DNA from: Coenobita brevimanus
Taxonomy: Eukaryota; Arthropoda; Malacostraca; Decapoda; Coenobitidae
NCBI GenBank assembly: GCA_032717465.1
Contig: CM064732.1
Span: forward strand, 20,873,942-20,937,941
Length of the DNA stretch: 64,000 bases
Direction: 5' to 3'
The notes under the pieces were generated by a model. That model was given only the letters and a program-made list of their open reading frames with translations, had not been told where the DNA came from and made no database searches. The position numbers were made by a program, and so were the translations under genes. Shown piece by piece: positions 22,428 to 33,122 of this stretch (the stretch's first letter is position 1; the number at the start of each line of letters is the position of its first letter).

Positions 22428-23209
22428 ACGGAACAGAGAAAGATAATGTACACTTTAAGTGAGAATACTAAAAATCACTACTGTCCCGTAAAGTTCCAGG
22501 TTCAAAACAAAAGAGTTAGGTAAAATTACAAGTTAAAGTTTAATGCTCAAACTAACAACAAAACATTCAGGACTCATAAGGATAATGTAATAGCAAAAAC
22601 AGGTTAAATATATGGTTAACTGCAATAGCCTCTATTAACACGAAATTAGCATGGGTAAATTTATCTAAGTCAGCCCTGTTAAAATGAGATACCAGATAAT
22701 ACTCAGTGAATGCCAGATATATTATTACAGATACAAAATATTATTAATGATGGCTGACATTAAGAACCTTACATAAATTACAAAAAACGTCACTAGGCCT
22801 AAGAATCAACACCTTATGCTATACAGTTCAAGAAAAAATGCAGTAACACTTATACTCAAATTACACAGCTGCTAGATGGTTGGAGACTTCCTGAGCACTC
22901 ACAATAATAACTGTACAGGGGAGGACAGAGATGTGAACAAAATGAGGAGTAGATCTAAGTGGCAATAATGCAGAGACTGAGCTCATTATATAGGGGCCAG
23001 CAGAGCTTGATACAACTTGTAAGAAGGACGCGCAAATGAAGCCATGGGGACAAAGAGTTGACAATCCCGCTCTGAACAACAGAAAGAACGACTTACTCTA
23101 CTATAACGGTAGAAGGGGGGAGTGAGGTACAACACGCTCGTGATCAAACATGCAGCATTCTGTACGTTAAAATTACACAAAGGATGATGAAATCGTAGGC
23201 TATGTAACA
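22424..23209 (-). repeat. 3' LTR of the gypsy element
   Basis: 786 bp, ending in the TGTTAC/GTAACA inverted dinucleotide-type termini. No indels are needed to match the other LTR. As the 3' LTR it would supply the polyadenylation site; no clear AATAAA was assigned. Confidence 0.95.
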
Positions 23210-23225
23210 CCTCCCCACAAAGAAA
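23210..23225 (-). other. polypurine tract next to the 3' LTR
   Basis: Minus strand GTGGGGAGG immediately precedes the LTR start TGTTAC, the usual primer site for plus-strand synthesis. A pyrimidine-rich stretch lies upstream. Confidence 0.8.
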
Positions 23226-23270
23226 AAGAAATTTACAAAGGAAATTTCTTATTACTCTAAAACAATCTGT

Positions 23271-24296
23271 CTAAAGTCTAGATAAGCAATGTGCAATAAC
23301 ATTCTCTTTCCCCTTGACATGTTGTATGTCTAATGAATACTCCTGAAGAAGTAGACTCCATCTTGTCAATCTCTGATTTTTATCTTGAAACTTACTAAGG
23401 AATTTCAGTGGGTTATGATCGGTATAAATGACTATGGGGTCAAAACCAGAACACAAATAAAATGAAAAATGCTGTAAACTCAAAATCAAGGCCAAAAGCT
23501 CTTTCTCAATAGTCGAGTAGTTCTTTTGAGGTGGAGTGAACTTCTTACTGTAATAAGATACAGGGTGTTCAAAACATGAGATCTCCCTAGCACGTTCAGT
23601 CATAGGTACTTGCCAGTATCCCTTTAACAAATCAAACTTACTTATGTACCTAGCCTTTCCGATCTTGTCTATGCAATCTTCCACACGAGGGAGAGGGTAA
23701 GTGTCTGTTTTGGTTATCTGATTAACACGTCTGTAGTCAATGCAAAGCCGCTGTGACCCACCTGGCTTAGGGACTAGAGTGACAGGAGAACTCCACTCGC
23801 TCTGACAGGGCTCAATCATCTTGTGGTCCAACAGGTAGCCAAGCTCCTTCTGGATGAGAGGAACTTTCACTGGGTTCACACGGTAAGGAGGCAGTTTAAT
23901 TGGCTTTGCGTCTCCAACATCGACATCATGCATCAACACAGTGGTTCGTCTTGGAGTGGCACAGAACACTTGCGGGTACTCCTGCAGTAATACCGAAAAC
24001 TCCTGCCTTTCCTCGGGAGGTAGATGAGAAGGCTTAGTCTGGAGATCATTCATGATATCAGGATTCTTCCCCAAACTATCACTCAGGCTCATACTGCATG
24101 GGAGAGCTTCACTTGCAGACTTGGGTGGAACAGCTACAGTGCAGACTGGATTATTTTCGTCCCGCCTGTGATATAACTTTAGCATGTTGATGTGACAAAG
24201 TTGCTTGTTCTTTCTTCGATCTGGTGTGGCGATGACATAGTTGACATCACTGAGTTTCTTCTCCACGAAATAAGGACCACTAAAGAGGTTGCCCAT
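23271..24296 (-). pseudogene. gypsy integrase tail, RT and RNase H, with RT core deleted
   Basis: The frame starts inside the integrase C-terminal GPY/F-type module (LFSGPYFVEKKL). It then runs through a linker and an aspartate-containing DVDVGDAKPIK segment into RT: SPVTLVPKPGG, RLCIDYRRVNQ and ISKFDLLKGYWQVP (domain A). At about 23575 it jumps from ERAREISCF directly to EHPVSYYSKKF of the RNase H region (KNYSTIEKELLAL, YTDHNPL). The YVDD catalytic box and connection are gone, yet the frame stays open to the end. The enzyme cannot polymerise. Confidence 0.92.
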
Positions 24297-24921
24297 GCAC
24301 CGGTAGCAGAATCAAAACCTGATCTCCTGGCTGAAAGTGGCGTAACCTGGACTTCTTATCATACCAAGTCTTCATCTTCTCCTGAGCAGCTCCTAAATTC
24401 TCTCGCGCCAGTTGTAAAGCAGTGGACAGCTGTTCTTTGAACTTCATCACACACTCCAGCAGGTTGACGTCATCTTCCTCTGACAGCCAGCATTCCTTGA
24501 GTAACTTAAGGGGTCCTCTTACTTCATGGCCAAACAGTAGTTCAAAAGGTGAGAAGCCCAGTGATTCATTTGGAGATTCTCTTGCAGCAAACACAACAAA
24601 TGGAAGACCTTTATCCCAGTCTTTCTGATGTTCCAAACAGTATTTCTTGAGCATCCATTTGAGTGTTTGATGATATCTCTCCAACGCTCCTTGGGTCTGG
24701 GGATGGTAAGCTGAAGACGTGATCTGGGTGATGCCCAACTCTTTCAGAGACTGCTTGAAAACGTTTGACATGAAATTACTTCCCCAGTCTGACTGTACCT
24801 CCTTGGGCAGACCAAACTTTGTGAAGAACCCTAGCATTTCCTTAACCACGTTCTTTGCTGAAATATTTCTAAGTGGAATGGCTTCAGGATAACGAGTAGC
24901 CATATCAATCAGGGTCAACAC
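24280..24921 (-). pseudogene. gypsy integrase catalytic core
   Basis: Carries DMATRYPEA, then SDWGSNF (second catalytic Asp; W where Q is usual) and YHPQTQGALERYH (catalytic Glu). Exactly 35 residues separate that Asp and Glu, the DD35E signature. The first Asp lies in the preceding frame (VDIVGPLP). It is followed by ESPNESLGFSPFELLFG, the usual integrase tail. Frameshifts near 24920 and 24295 separate it from its neighbours. The domain lies upstream of RT in the coding direction. Confidence 0.92.
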
Positions 24922-25457
24922 AAAGAAAATCCTGAAGAAGTCTTAGGAAGAGGGCCCACAATATCCACCAACACACGGGTGAAAGGCGCCTCAAAAGGAG
25001 GAATGGGAACTAGAGGTGCAACCTTTTCGGTCTGATTACACTTCCCCACAACTTGACATGTTTGACAAGACTTACTATACCAGGAAACATCCCTGAAGAT
25101 ACCTGGCCAGTAGAAGTGTTTCAAAATGCGTGCCACAGTCTTCTTCACTCCAAGGTGTCCTGCCAAACTGGAATCATGAGCCACTCTAATGATATCCTGC
25201 CTACAAACACGAGGGATGACAACTTGATGTACAACCTCCCATTCACAGTCGGCTGATGCTGTTGGGGGTCTCCACTTCCTCATAAGTACTCCTGACTTTA
25301 TATAATAACAAGTAGAAGCACCAGCTGACTCTTCCTCACTGCAAGCAGAGTTAGCTAGACCTTTCAACTCAGGGTCAGCAACCTGCAACTCAACCAACTC
25401 TTGACGAGACAAATTATCAACACTACGGGGTACTGCCTCATCTGGTGAGTGGTCCAA
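24915..25457 (-). pseudogene. gypsy integrase zinc-binding domain and start of core
   Basis: An acidic linker precedes the HHCC zinc finger (AHDSSLAGHLGVKKT..FYWPG..SCQTCQ, about 25180-25060). It continues into FTRVLVDIVGPLP, which contains the first catalytic Asp of the core. A frameshift near 25457 separates it from the gag-protease frame, and another near 24920 from the rest of the core. Confidence 0.9.
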
Positions 25458-26644
25458 TTAGCAAGAAAAGTGTCAGCTAGGATAACATCATCATCATCAT
25501 TATCCTCTAAGTCACCAGTAACTTTAGACTTAGCCCTAGCGACAGCACATGCAGGGAACACATCAGGGACATCACAATCCTGGGACGCAGCCACTGGCTC
25601 ACTAGACAACTGAGGAGCTGGACACACTTGACTTCCACCAATATCATTTCCAAGTAAGAAAGTTACACCTGACATTGGGAGTGTCTCAACCAACCCAACC
25701 ATAACGGAACCATTAACAAAACCAGACTCTAAATTCACTCTGCACAGAGGGACAGAAAAGTAATTATTCCCTACACCTTGTAAGATTACAGTTTCATCAG
25801 AGGAATTAACATTAGAGCCTAGAACACTGGTCAGCATGAGGGATTGGCAAGCACCTGTATCACGATATATTTTAACTGATTTCCTGTCATTACTGTCCAG
25901 AGGACTGACAAAACCATCAGACAGGAAATTAGCACATGAACTCTTGAGAGTGTCTCCCACGTTACTGCTCAAAAGAGGAGCTCCATCATAAGAATTTAAG
26001 TTACCCCTCAAAGCAGGTTCAGTTAACTCAGTTAAAGAATTCTGGGAACTCTCAAGGGTGGACACTAGACCAATTGACTGAATATTTAAAGACTCCTTTT
26101 TGTTCACATCACGCTGTCTCCTGAAACATTTCTCCGTAGTATGACCAAGCTTACTACAATAAGTACATTTACTTTTCTGAAATCTAGAGGTGAAGCTGGT
26201 ATTTACTTCCTGAGAAACATCATCTTTATTCTCTTTCCTGTTACCTGTACTCTGAGTAGAGGCAACGTACTTACTCTCAGCTTTCCCTTTTTCTCTAGAA
26301 TATCTCTTGTAAGTGAGAACATATTCATCAGCTAAAACTGCAGCATCAGACAAATTATCTACTCTTCTCTCATCAAGATATAGGCTTACATCTTTATAAA
26401 TACACCTTTTGAAGTCCTCCAGCAAAATCATCTGCTTAAATTTACCAAAATCAGAATCCACATTCTTAGAATTTAACCACTGCTCTAACAGATCTTCTTT
26501 GATTTTCGCATACTCAACATGGGATTGCTTATCTTGCTTGTAAGTTGTCCTAAATTTTACTCTATAAGCTTCAGGAACAAGCTCATAGGCCTTAAGAATC
26601 AAGCTCTTAACGACATCATAATTATCAGATTGATCCTGAGGCAA
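25364..26644 (-). pseudogene. gypsy gag (C-terminal part) and protease
   Basis: A helical capsid-like region (ELVPEAYRVKFR.., a SCAN/capsid-like pattern) precedes a CCHC zinc knuckle CTYCSKLGHTTEKC (CX2CX4HX4C, near 26170-26130). About 95 residues later YRDTGACQSLM gives the DTGA active-site motif of an aspartic protease (near 25870), and FLLGNDIGG the second protease motif. The last 35 or so residues are out of frame after a shift near 25457. Its upstream gag part is cut off by a stop at 26699. Confidence 0.88.
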
Positions 26645-26698
26645 AGATGCATAAGTTACTTGAGCTTTACCGGTGAGAACAGTTTGAAGGAGTACTGG

Positions 26699-27052
26699 CT
26701 AATACTCTTTGGGCCAATTAAAACCTGTAGCTATCCTCTCAAACAACTGAAAATACTTTGTTAAATCAGATTCATTAAAAGGAGGGACAAGTTTAACATT
26801 TTTAGCCACATCAAAATCATCAGAGCTAGATGATCCAGTTCCACCTTGTTTCATGCGATACTCATGGTCTGCCTGAATCCTAGCAATTTCAATTTGTGCC
26901 TGAGCCTGTACCTGTGCCTCTTGAATACGAGCATTTGCCTGAAATTCAGCCTCCTTAGCGCGAGCCTCCTGCAGAGCTAGCTGTAACTTAGCTAATTCAA
27001 TCTGCGTTTGCTCATTTGGAGGAGTTACATTAAACAAGCTTTCATTAATCAT
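26699..27052 (-). pseudogene. gypsy gag N-terminal part
   Basis: Starts MINESLFNVTPP and contains a long alanine/glutamine/glutamate-rich helix (LALQEARAKEAEFQ..QAQAQIEIARIQ), a likely coiled coil. It then reaches VPPFNESDLTKYFQLFER, the conserved start of SCAN-like gag capsids. A TAG stop at 26699-26701 ends it where the capsid frame would continue. Starts about 240 bases downstream of the 5' LTR. Confidence 0.85.
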
Positions 27053-27269
27053 GTCAACAATTTAATCTTTAGAATGATGAGAGCGAACAGCAATTCCCAA
27101 TTGTTGAGCAACAAGCTTAAGTTCATTCTTTGTTCTGTTTTCTACATCCAACACTGTTTGCACATTTGACAAAAAATCTTTGGCTTCATCAAGTGTAGTA
27201 ATAGTAGACATCATGAATAAATCAGTCACAAAATATCAAGCAATATCCTTATGATAATATCCTGAATAT

Positions 27270-27287
27270 CCTGATAAGAGGTCGCCA
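27270..27287 (-). other. primer-binding site of the gypsy element
   Basis: Minus strand TGGCGACCTCTTATCAGG begins 6 bases inside the 5' LTR. TGG is the expected complement of a tRNA 3' CCA. The matching tRNA was not determined. Confidence 0.7.
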
Positions 27288-27293
27288 AATTCA

Positions 27294-28079
27294 TGTTACG
27301 GAACAGAGAAAGATAATGTACACTTTAAGTGAGAATACTAAAAATCACTACTGTCCTGTAAAGTTCCAGGTTCAAAACAAAAGAGTTAGGTAAAATTACA
27401 AGTTAAAGTTTAATGCTCAAACTAACAACAAAACGTTCAGGACTCATAAGGATAATGTAATAGCAAAAACAGGTTAAATATATGGTTAACTGCAATAGCC
27501 TTTATTAACACGAAATTAGCATGAGTAAATTTATCTAAGTCAGCCCTGTTAAAATGAGATACCAGATAATACTCAGTGAATGCCAGATATATTATTACAG
27601 ATAGAAAATATTATTAATGATGGCTGACAATAAGAACCTTACATAAATTACAAAAAACGTCACTAGGCCTAAGAATCAACACCTTATGCTATACAGTAGA
27701 AGAAAAAATGTAATAACACTTATACTCAAATTACACAGCTGCTAGATGGTTGGAGACTTCCTGAGCACTCACAATAATAACTGTACAGGGGAGGACAGAG
27801 ATGTGAACAAAATGAGGAGTAGATGTAAGTGGCAATAATGCAGAGACTGAGCTCATTATATAGGGGCCAGCAGAGCTTGATACAACTTGTAAGAAGGACG
27901 CGCAAATGAAGCCATGGGGACAAAGAGTTGACAATCCCGCTCTGAACAACAGAAAGAACGACTTACTCTACTATAACGGTAGAAGGGGGGAGTAAGGTAG
28001 AACACGCTCGTGATCAAACATGCAGCATTCTGTACGTTAATATTACACAAAGGATGATGAAATCATAGGCTATGTAACA
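27294..28079 (-). repeat. 5' LTR of the gypsy element
   Basis: 786 bp with the same termini as the 3' LTR and about 15 single-base differences by eye. It would carry the promoter; no TATA position was assigned with confidence. Confidence 0.95.
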
Positions 28080-28083
28080 ATAT

Positions 28084-30600
28084 ATAAACTTTGTGGAGAT
28101 ATTGTCATGTCGAATGAATGATGAGGGAGAGACTGATCTTTAAATGTATGGAACTGAGGCTGGTGGGAGATGGAGTGGTAGCCCACAAAGCTGGGGCAGT
28201 GATAACATGCAAGATAAAGAAGGGTGATGCGTTGTAGAAAGTGGCCGTTATTAAGTGCCGTACTTTATAAACCAAGAGTTTTGACGCGTCCATTGGAGAC
28301 GTTTAGTCATCAGACGTACACTACCTTATCGTCAGTTATCCTTACAATAAAAAATCTGAACCGTCAGTCTTGGAGAAATGCCAGTTCAGTTTGAATGCCG
28401 CGACAGTCGTCAGATTGGGCGAAATGCGTTGCATGAACGCTAACAGTGCATGAATTTGGAATGTTTCTTCTGTTTAATAAACCACACACTTCGCTGACCC
28501 ATTCTAAACTGTTATTATTATGTAGGAAATATTTATATATGAGCTAGAATTTGTAAAAAATTATGACAGAACGCATATTGAGAATGCATTTACAAGCAAG
28601 ATACAATATACTGTAGAAGCTTGGAATGAATTATAATTTATCCTCTTTTTGCCATTGTTTACATGAAATAATTATTGAAGATGTCTAAATTTGAATTTAT
28701 ACAAGTAAAGTGAAAGTATTATTGCATATTGTGTAGACTTCCATAGTGTTTCCTGCCAGCCCACTAGACAGGAAGAATACAGCAGTATATCCTGATTATA
28801 TGCACCTCTTCTCATGTAGTAGTACATTATAAGTTATGTTCCTAAATTTATATTGCAAGATGCAAATACATAGTTATTACAGAATTATTTTTAGCATTCA
28901 GGCTGCTTTGCTTCTTTCCAAGCTTGTTGAATGGTGTTATTCATTGAAGCACCAACACATGAGGGATACATATACACTCTTCCATTTATTTTTATTCAGC
29001 AATATCTTTCCACTCCTATCATCCACCCATAACCAGCAAAACATGTTGAAAAATATAGGTTATCAGATGTGTGTACTGTCAGTTGTTCATTCAGTTTCTA
29101 TATATCCTGCTATAGCTTTCTTTCCCCTATAATTATTGCCATCTTCCATGTCTCAGTTATTACTAGTGAAATTACAGTCTAACTCGGTAATTATACTCCT
29201 CTGTTATTCACACCCTTCATTATTACCTTTCTCTTTAAACAGTGAGCAGTGATTCCGTATGTTCCTTGGTACATAGCCTACAGTATTTCTTTTTCCATCA
29301 CAGTCTGCAAGATAAGTCTTACCTCTTTTCCCCAGAATAATTCCACTTCTATGGTACTTTCATCCACCTCTGTTTTATACATTTTCAATCTGCTTATTAT
29401 TCTGTTTTCTGAACTTTCTCTTAAACTGTTCATATACTTGATGTTGTTTTCCTTCACTAAATATCTATCTCAATATTTCCCTTTTGCCACAGTCATTACT
29501 TAACTGCACCTTTCATGCTTTTCTATAACCTTTCCACCCAAACCAGTATTCCCTGCCTTTCCTACCCCCATCTACTTATTTACAATAACTGTCTTTTCCA
29601 TCTAATTAACTGTCAGATGTCAGAAGACTTCATAATCATCTTCCATGGGTAAGATTTTTGGATGGATTCTCATTTCATCTGGCCTGTTGGTGGGGAGGGG
29701 GACTAAATTAAGTGTTTGACCACCCTGTATATTATTCATACTATTTACAGACGATTATATTCATTTTAGGAGAGACTTTGAAATGGACAGGTAAGAAATG
29801 GTTTTCATTAACCTCTTCGCTATTCGGGTACTCAATTAAGATGAATAAAATCATCTGGCAGCAGGGCTTTCCAATGAAGAATAGTGTGCTTCATGAGACT
29901 CAAGTGCTTCAAACATCACACTCATATTGATGCCACTGATGACTGTATAGTATTCAGTGAGTTTGTGGAAAGTACTAAGTATTATCTACATATGAATACA
30001 ACAGAAAGTGATGTGCTATTTTTGTGTTAGTAATCAGCGTAATAATTCAGAGTTCTGCTTTGAGAAGTAGCCGCTGTGATTGGTAAAGTTTTCATGGGTT
30101 TTGTGGGAAATAGCATGCCAGTCTTTAGTTAGAATAAAAAAAGAAGAAAAAGAAGGATTGTGGTGGATTTTGATATTATTTAATATACTTACAATGATCC
30201 AAGAATTGAAGTTTCCGCGGATGTGTACGGTCTTTTTGATACCTGGGAAAAATGTGCTTCATTAAACAAACTACGGAAAGTCAATATTTTGTGAACTTTC
30301 GCATTGTATGGTATGTTCTTTCTAAACTCAAATTACGAGCCATTAACTCTAATAGAATTTCTCGTTCTGACGTATTCGATATTTTGGTTGACTTAAGGAA
30401 GAAATATCACCAAAAAATAACCGTAGAATTCTTTCACTATACAACCTCGTTTCGTTATCACATTAACACTCCTAGGTTCCAATGCTCATTCTCAACTTAC
30501 TAAAGTCGCCTGACGTTAAGTAACATAAAATATTGAAATAGTTCCGATCATGAAAGAGTTTATGCTATAAGTATTAGCAATCAGGTTCCAACAACTAACT
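28084..30600. other. unassigned AT-rich sequence
   Basis: About 2.5 kb without a recognisable gene, RNA or transposon protein. A pyrimidine-leaning stretch lies at 28980-29600. Open frames up to about 98 codons have no family resemblance. If a unique, non-repetitive host segment exists in the window, this is one of the best candidates. Confidence 0.45.
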
Positions 30601-30829
30601 CACAGCGTAACAGATACTTAAGGCATTAGCTGGAATCCCAACCATAAGGGGATTAATGCAGCTCACGTGTCCGGCAGATCTGAGCCGTGTGATTTATCTA
30701 TTATAATGTGCACGCCATCATATTTACATCCGACACAAGCTGTACATTGTAATACCATGCACTTCACGCATCTTCGTAGTTTCTCTGATTTTAGTGAAAA
30801 TTTTTATTTTAGTGCGTGGCTTGTAGCGC

Positions 30830-31110
30830 CATTAGACGGACAGACTGCAAAGGTCAGCAGGAATCGGTCGGTCGTTCCAATATATCCTTCAACTATAGTG
30901 AAGGCCGGGCCATACATTAGCCCGGTCAGTGGGATTTTGGCTGTAGCAGGTTTGTCCCCTGGTGAGCAACTCTGGCACCTACCAGGGTCCCTTAGTGGGC
31001 AGCCCAGATGTCCGCCCGGACAGCCCGACAGCCCAACCAGAGGGCTTGCTGGGCGCAGCGGGCAATCCGGCAGGGATACTTTGCATGGTTGTAAAGAACA
31101 GTGTGACTGA
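30830..31110. other. GC-rich island in AT-rich surroundings
   Basis: About 280 bases with clearly higher G+C and several CpG than the flanks, including short inverted pairs such as GCCGGGC..GCCCGG near 30903-30925. Frames are open on both strands (about 147 codons plus, 130 minus), typical of GC-rich DNA and not proof of coding. It could be a promoter-like island or exon remnant, or a repeat. Confidence 0.35.
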
Positions 31111-31594
31111 TCACATTTACCTTCCGGGAAGACACATACGATCGTGAAAAGCAACCAAAAGCAAAAATCCTGAAAGTCTGCTGGAAATCGCTGCACAAAT
31201 AATTAACGCCGATGTATGAATCACTGGATTGCTGTCATGCACTGGAAATTGCATATTTTGAAACACAGCAAACATTCGTTCATGGTGGAATATTCTCTGT
31301 ACCTAATGTACTGCTGCATCATCCAAGACCTATCTGTAATTATATGGCAACGTTATCATGAAAATTAACATGCTTAGTATAAGTAATTATAAATAGAATT
31401 ACAAATACTCACTTATACTTTGCAACTTAGGCCAATATATAGGATTTTCAATGGAAGTGTCTGTTAGCATAGATTAGTTTATCAGTTCTGGCCCTGTTCA
31501 TAAAAGTGAGAGGGTTGTGTAAGTGTAGGCTATTCGAGCAGCCAGCTTTTTACCATAATTTTAAAATTACTTATTAGAGTTATAAGTAACTAGC

Positions 31595-31597
<3 letters not shown>

Positions 31598-31633
<36 letters not shown>
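31598..31633. repeat. (CA)n microsatellite
   Basis: About 36 bases of CA directly at the 5' side of a SINE head. Confidence 0.95.
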
Positions 31634-31635
<2 letters not shown>

Positions 31636-31885
31636 GCTCCCTAGCTGAGTGGTAACGCTCTCGCCTGCCATTTGGAAAGACTAGAGTTCAGGTCTTGCTC
31701 ACGGTGCGAAAAGTTCATTGATGAAGCGGGTGGTTACTGTTCCCCTTTAGCAAGGAGATGGGTGTATGCGTATGTGAAAGGTCACAGCTTGCCCTTAGAT
31801 TGGACTATATGAGCTCTCAGCTCCTTTTCGGAAGGATAAAAGCTGATGATCACGACCATCACGCGATCCTGACAGGTCCAGTGAA
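31634..31885 (+). mobile_element. tRNA-derived SINE with (CA)n tail
   Basis: The head from about 31637 carries A box TAGCTGAGTGG and, about 45 bases later, B box AGTTCAGGTCT, in the order and spacing of a tRNA gene. The body runs through GTGAAAGGTCACAGCTTGCC and an AAAAGCTGATGATCACGACC segment, ending in ACACACAT/(CA)n at 31889. The internal promoter would be RNA polymerase III. It differs in sequence from the SINE at 255-415. Confidence 0.75.
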
Positions 31886-31888
31886 TTA

Positions 31889-31917
31889 CACACATACACA
31901 CACACACACACACACAC
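31889..31917. repeat. (CA)n microsatellite, SINE tail
   Basis: About 28 bases of CA between the SINE and a LINE fragment. Confidence 0.9.
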
Positions 31918-32476
31918 CAAATCAATCATGTTTACAGCGGCTCTGCTCTCTCTATTCCCATTCATCAGACCTTCAAAATATTCTTTCCATCTGGTTCATA
32001 CTTCATCTCCATGAGTTAATAATCTGCCACTTACATCCTTCACAGTTTCACATTTCTTTCCGCTGTCACTTCTACATTTCTGCACCTCTTTCCAGAAAAA
32101 CTTCCAATTTTCATAGTAATTTGCATTGATTTTTCTTCCTAGATCAACATTTACCTCCTTCTTTTTCCTTCCCATTAGTCTCTTTACGTGCTTCTTGCTC
32201 TCAGTATACTCAATTTTATTTCAGTTGAACCCCTGTCCTGTAACCACTCTTGCCATTTCTTCCTCTTTTCCTCCACTAACTCCTAACCTCTTCATCCCAC
32301 CATGCCATGCCTTTCTTCTTTGTTGTTGCTCTTGGCACACCACTCACCGCTTTAGCATTCCTAACTAAGCAATCCGTATAAGCATTCCACAGGCTATCCA
32401 GATCCATTTCATTCCAATTCACTGATTCTAACTCCTCGCCTACTTTGGTCCTGTATTCATATGCCATTTCTTTGAT
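31918..32476 (-). mobile_element. RTE-like LINE fragment
   Basis: Matches the LINE at 50458-51010 almost throughout, in the same orientation. The minus-strand frame near 32467-32276 reads MAYEYRTKVGEELESVNWNEMDLDSLW..AWWDEEV, the linker between endonuclease and RT. Only this internal part is present. The fragment starts exactly at the end of the (CA)n tail, so the SINE and LINE pieces are directly joined. Confidence 0.85.
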
Positions 32477-33047
32477 TCAGTGTAACATATACGATTAATC
32501 TTTGCAGCTTCTTGCCAAGGTCTGACTCGGTCATACATTTTCTGTATAATACAGCAATGCCTGGAAGGGCGAAGCAGGGGTGTATTGGCTAACTCATTCA
32601 GACTGCAAGTGGAAAAATCAGAAATCGAATAGTCCAGTCAGACTCTTGGTCAAAATTTACCTTCTCATTATTCCACTCCATCAGAGATAAAATAGTGGAG
32701 CTGAATGTAAACCAACTTCTGTAGGTCTGTTCTAAAGAAAGACTGGAGCATCAAGAATTGATTATCCACCTCATTCAACCTCGTGTAGTTTATGGACCAT
32801 AAGCCTTCTTCCTCTGCCTCGACCAGTTCACGGTCGCTGATGTTAAGGTCTATTCACCTGCCTCCTTGAAAGGTAGCAGATCATCACCTTCAAATTTGCC
32901 TGTTACCTGTCCACTGTTATTCCGTTTGTCTTAATTAACTGTGATTATAGCTATAGATATATAACAAACGATATTTGGCTTCTGCCTCTCAATTTGTTAC
33001 CCCCTTTATATCACGTTTCGGAATAGTACATGGTTTTACTAAGGTCA

Positions 33048-33049
<2 letters not shown>
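32477..33049. other. unassigned sequence
   Basis: No recognised gene or repeat. Confidence 0.4.

Positions 33050-33121
<72 letters not shown>
33050..33121. repeat. (TG)n then (AG)n microsatellite
   Basis: About 53 bases of TG followed by about 18 bases of GA. Confidence 0.95.

Positions 33122-33122
<1 letters not shown>

Larger units (their letters stand above)
22424..28079 (-). mobile_element. Ty3/gypsy LTR retrotransposon with integrase upstream of RT (Gmr1-like)
   Basis: A 5,656-bp element on the minus strand. Both LTRs are 786 bp with TG..CA ends (TGTTAC..GTAACA). ATAT flanks each side (22420-22423, 28080-28083), compatible with a 4-bp duplication in an AT target. The order on the coding strand is 5' LTR, PBS, gag with zinc knuckle, protease, integrase, reverse transcriptase, RNase H, PPT, 3' LTR. 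Integrase ahead of RT is atypical for Ty3/gypsy and matches the published Gmr1 group. I count about 15 mismatches between LTRs (about 2%), so the insertion is fairly recent. The frame is nevertheless broken several times. Confidence 0.93.

Noticed and set aside
22860..23210. Small conserved frame occurring twice (also at 27731-28050) as a possible host gene family
   Set aside because: Both lie inside the two LTRs of the gypsy element and are identical only because LTRs are.
31634..31710. Functional tRNA gene
   Set aside because: A and B boxes are present but the ends do not pair as an acceptor stem, and a SINE body with a (CA)n tail follows.
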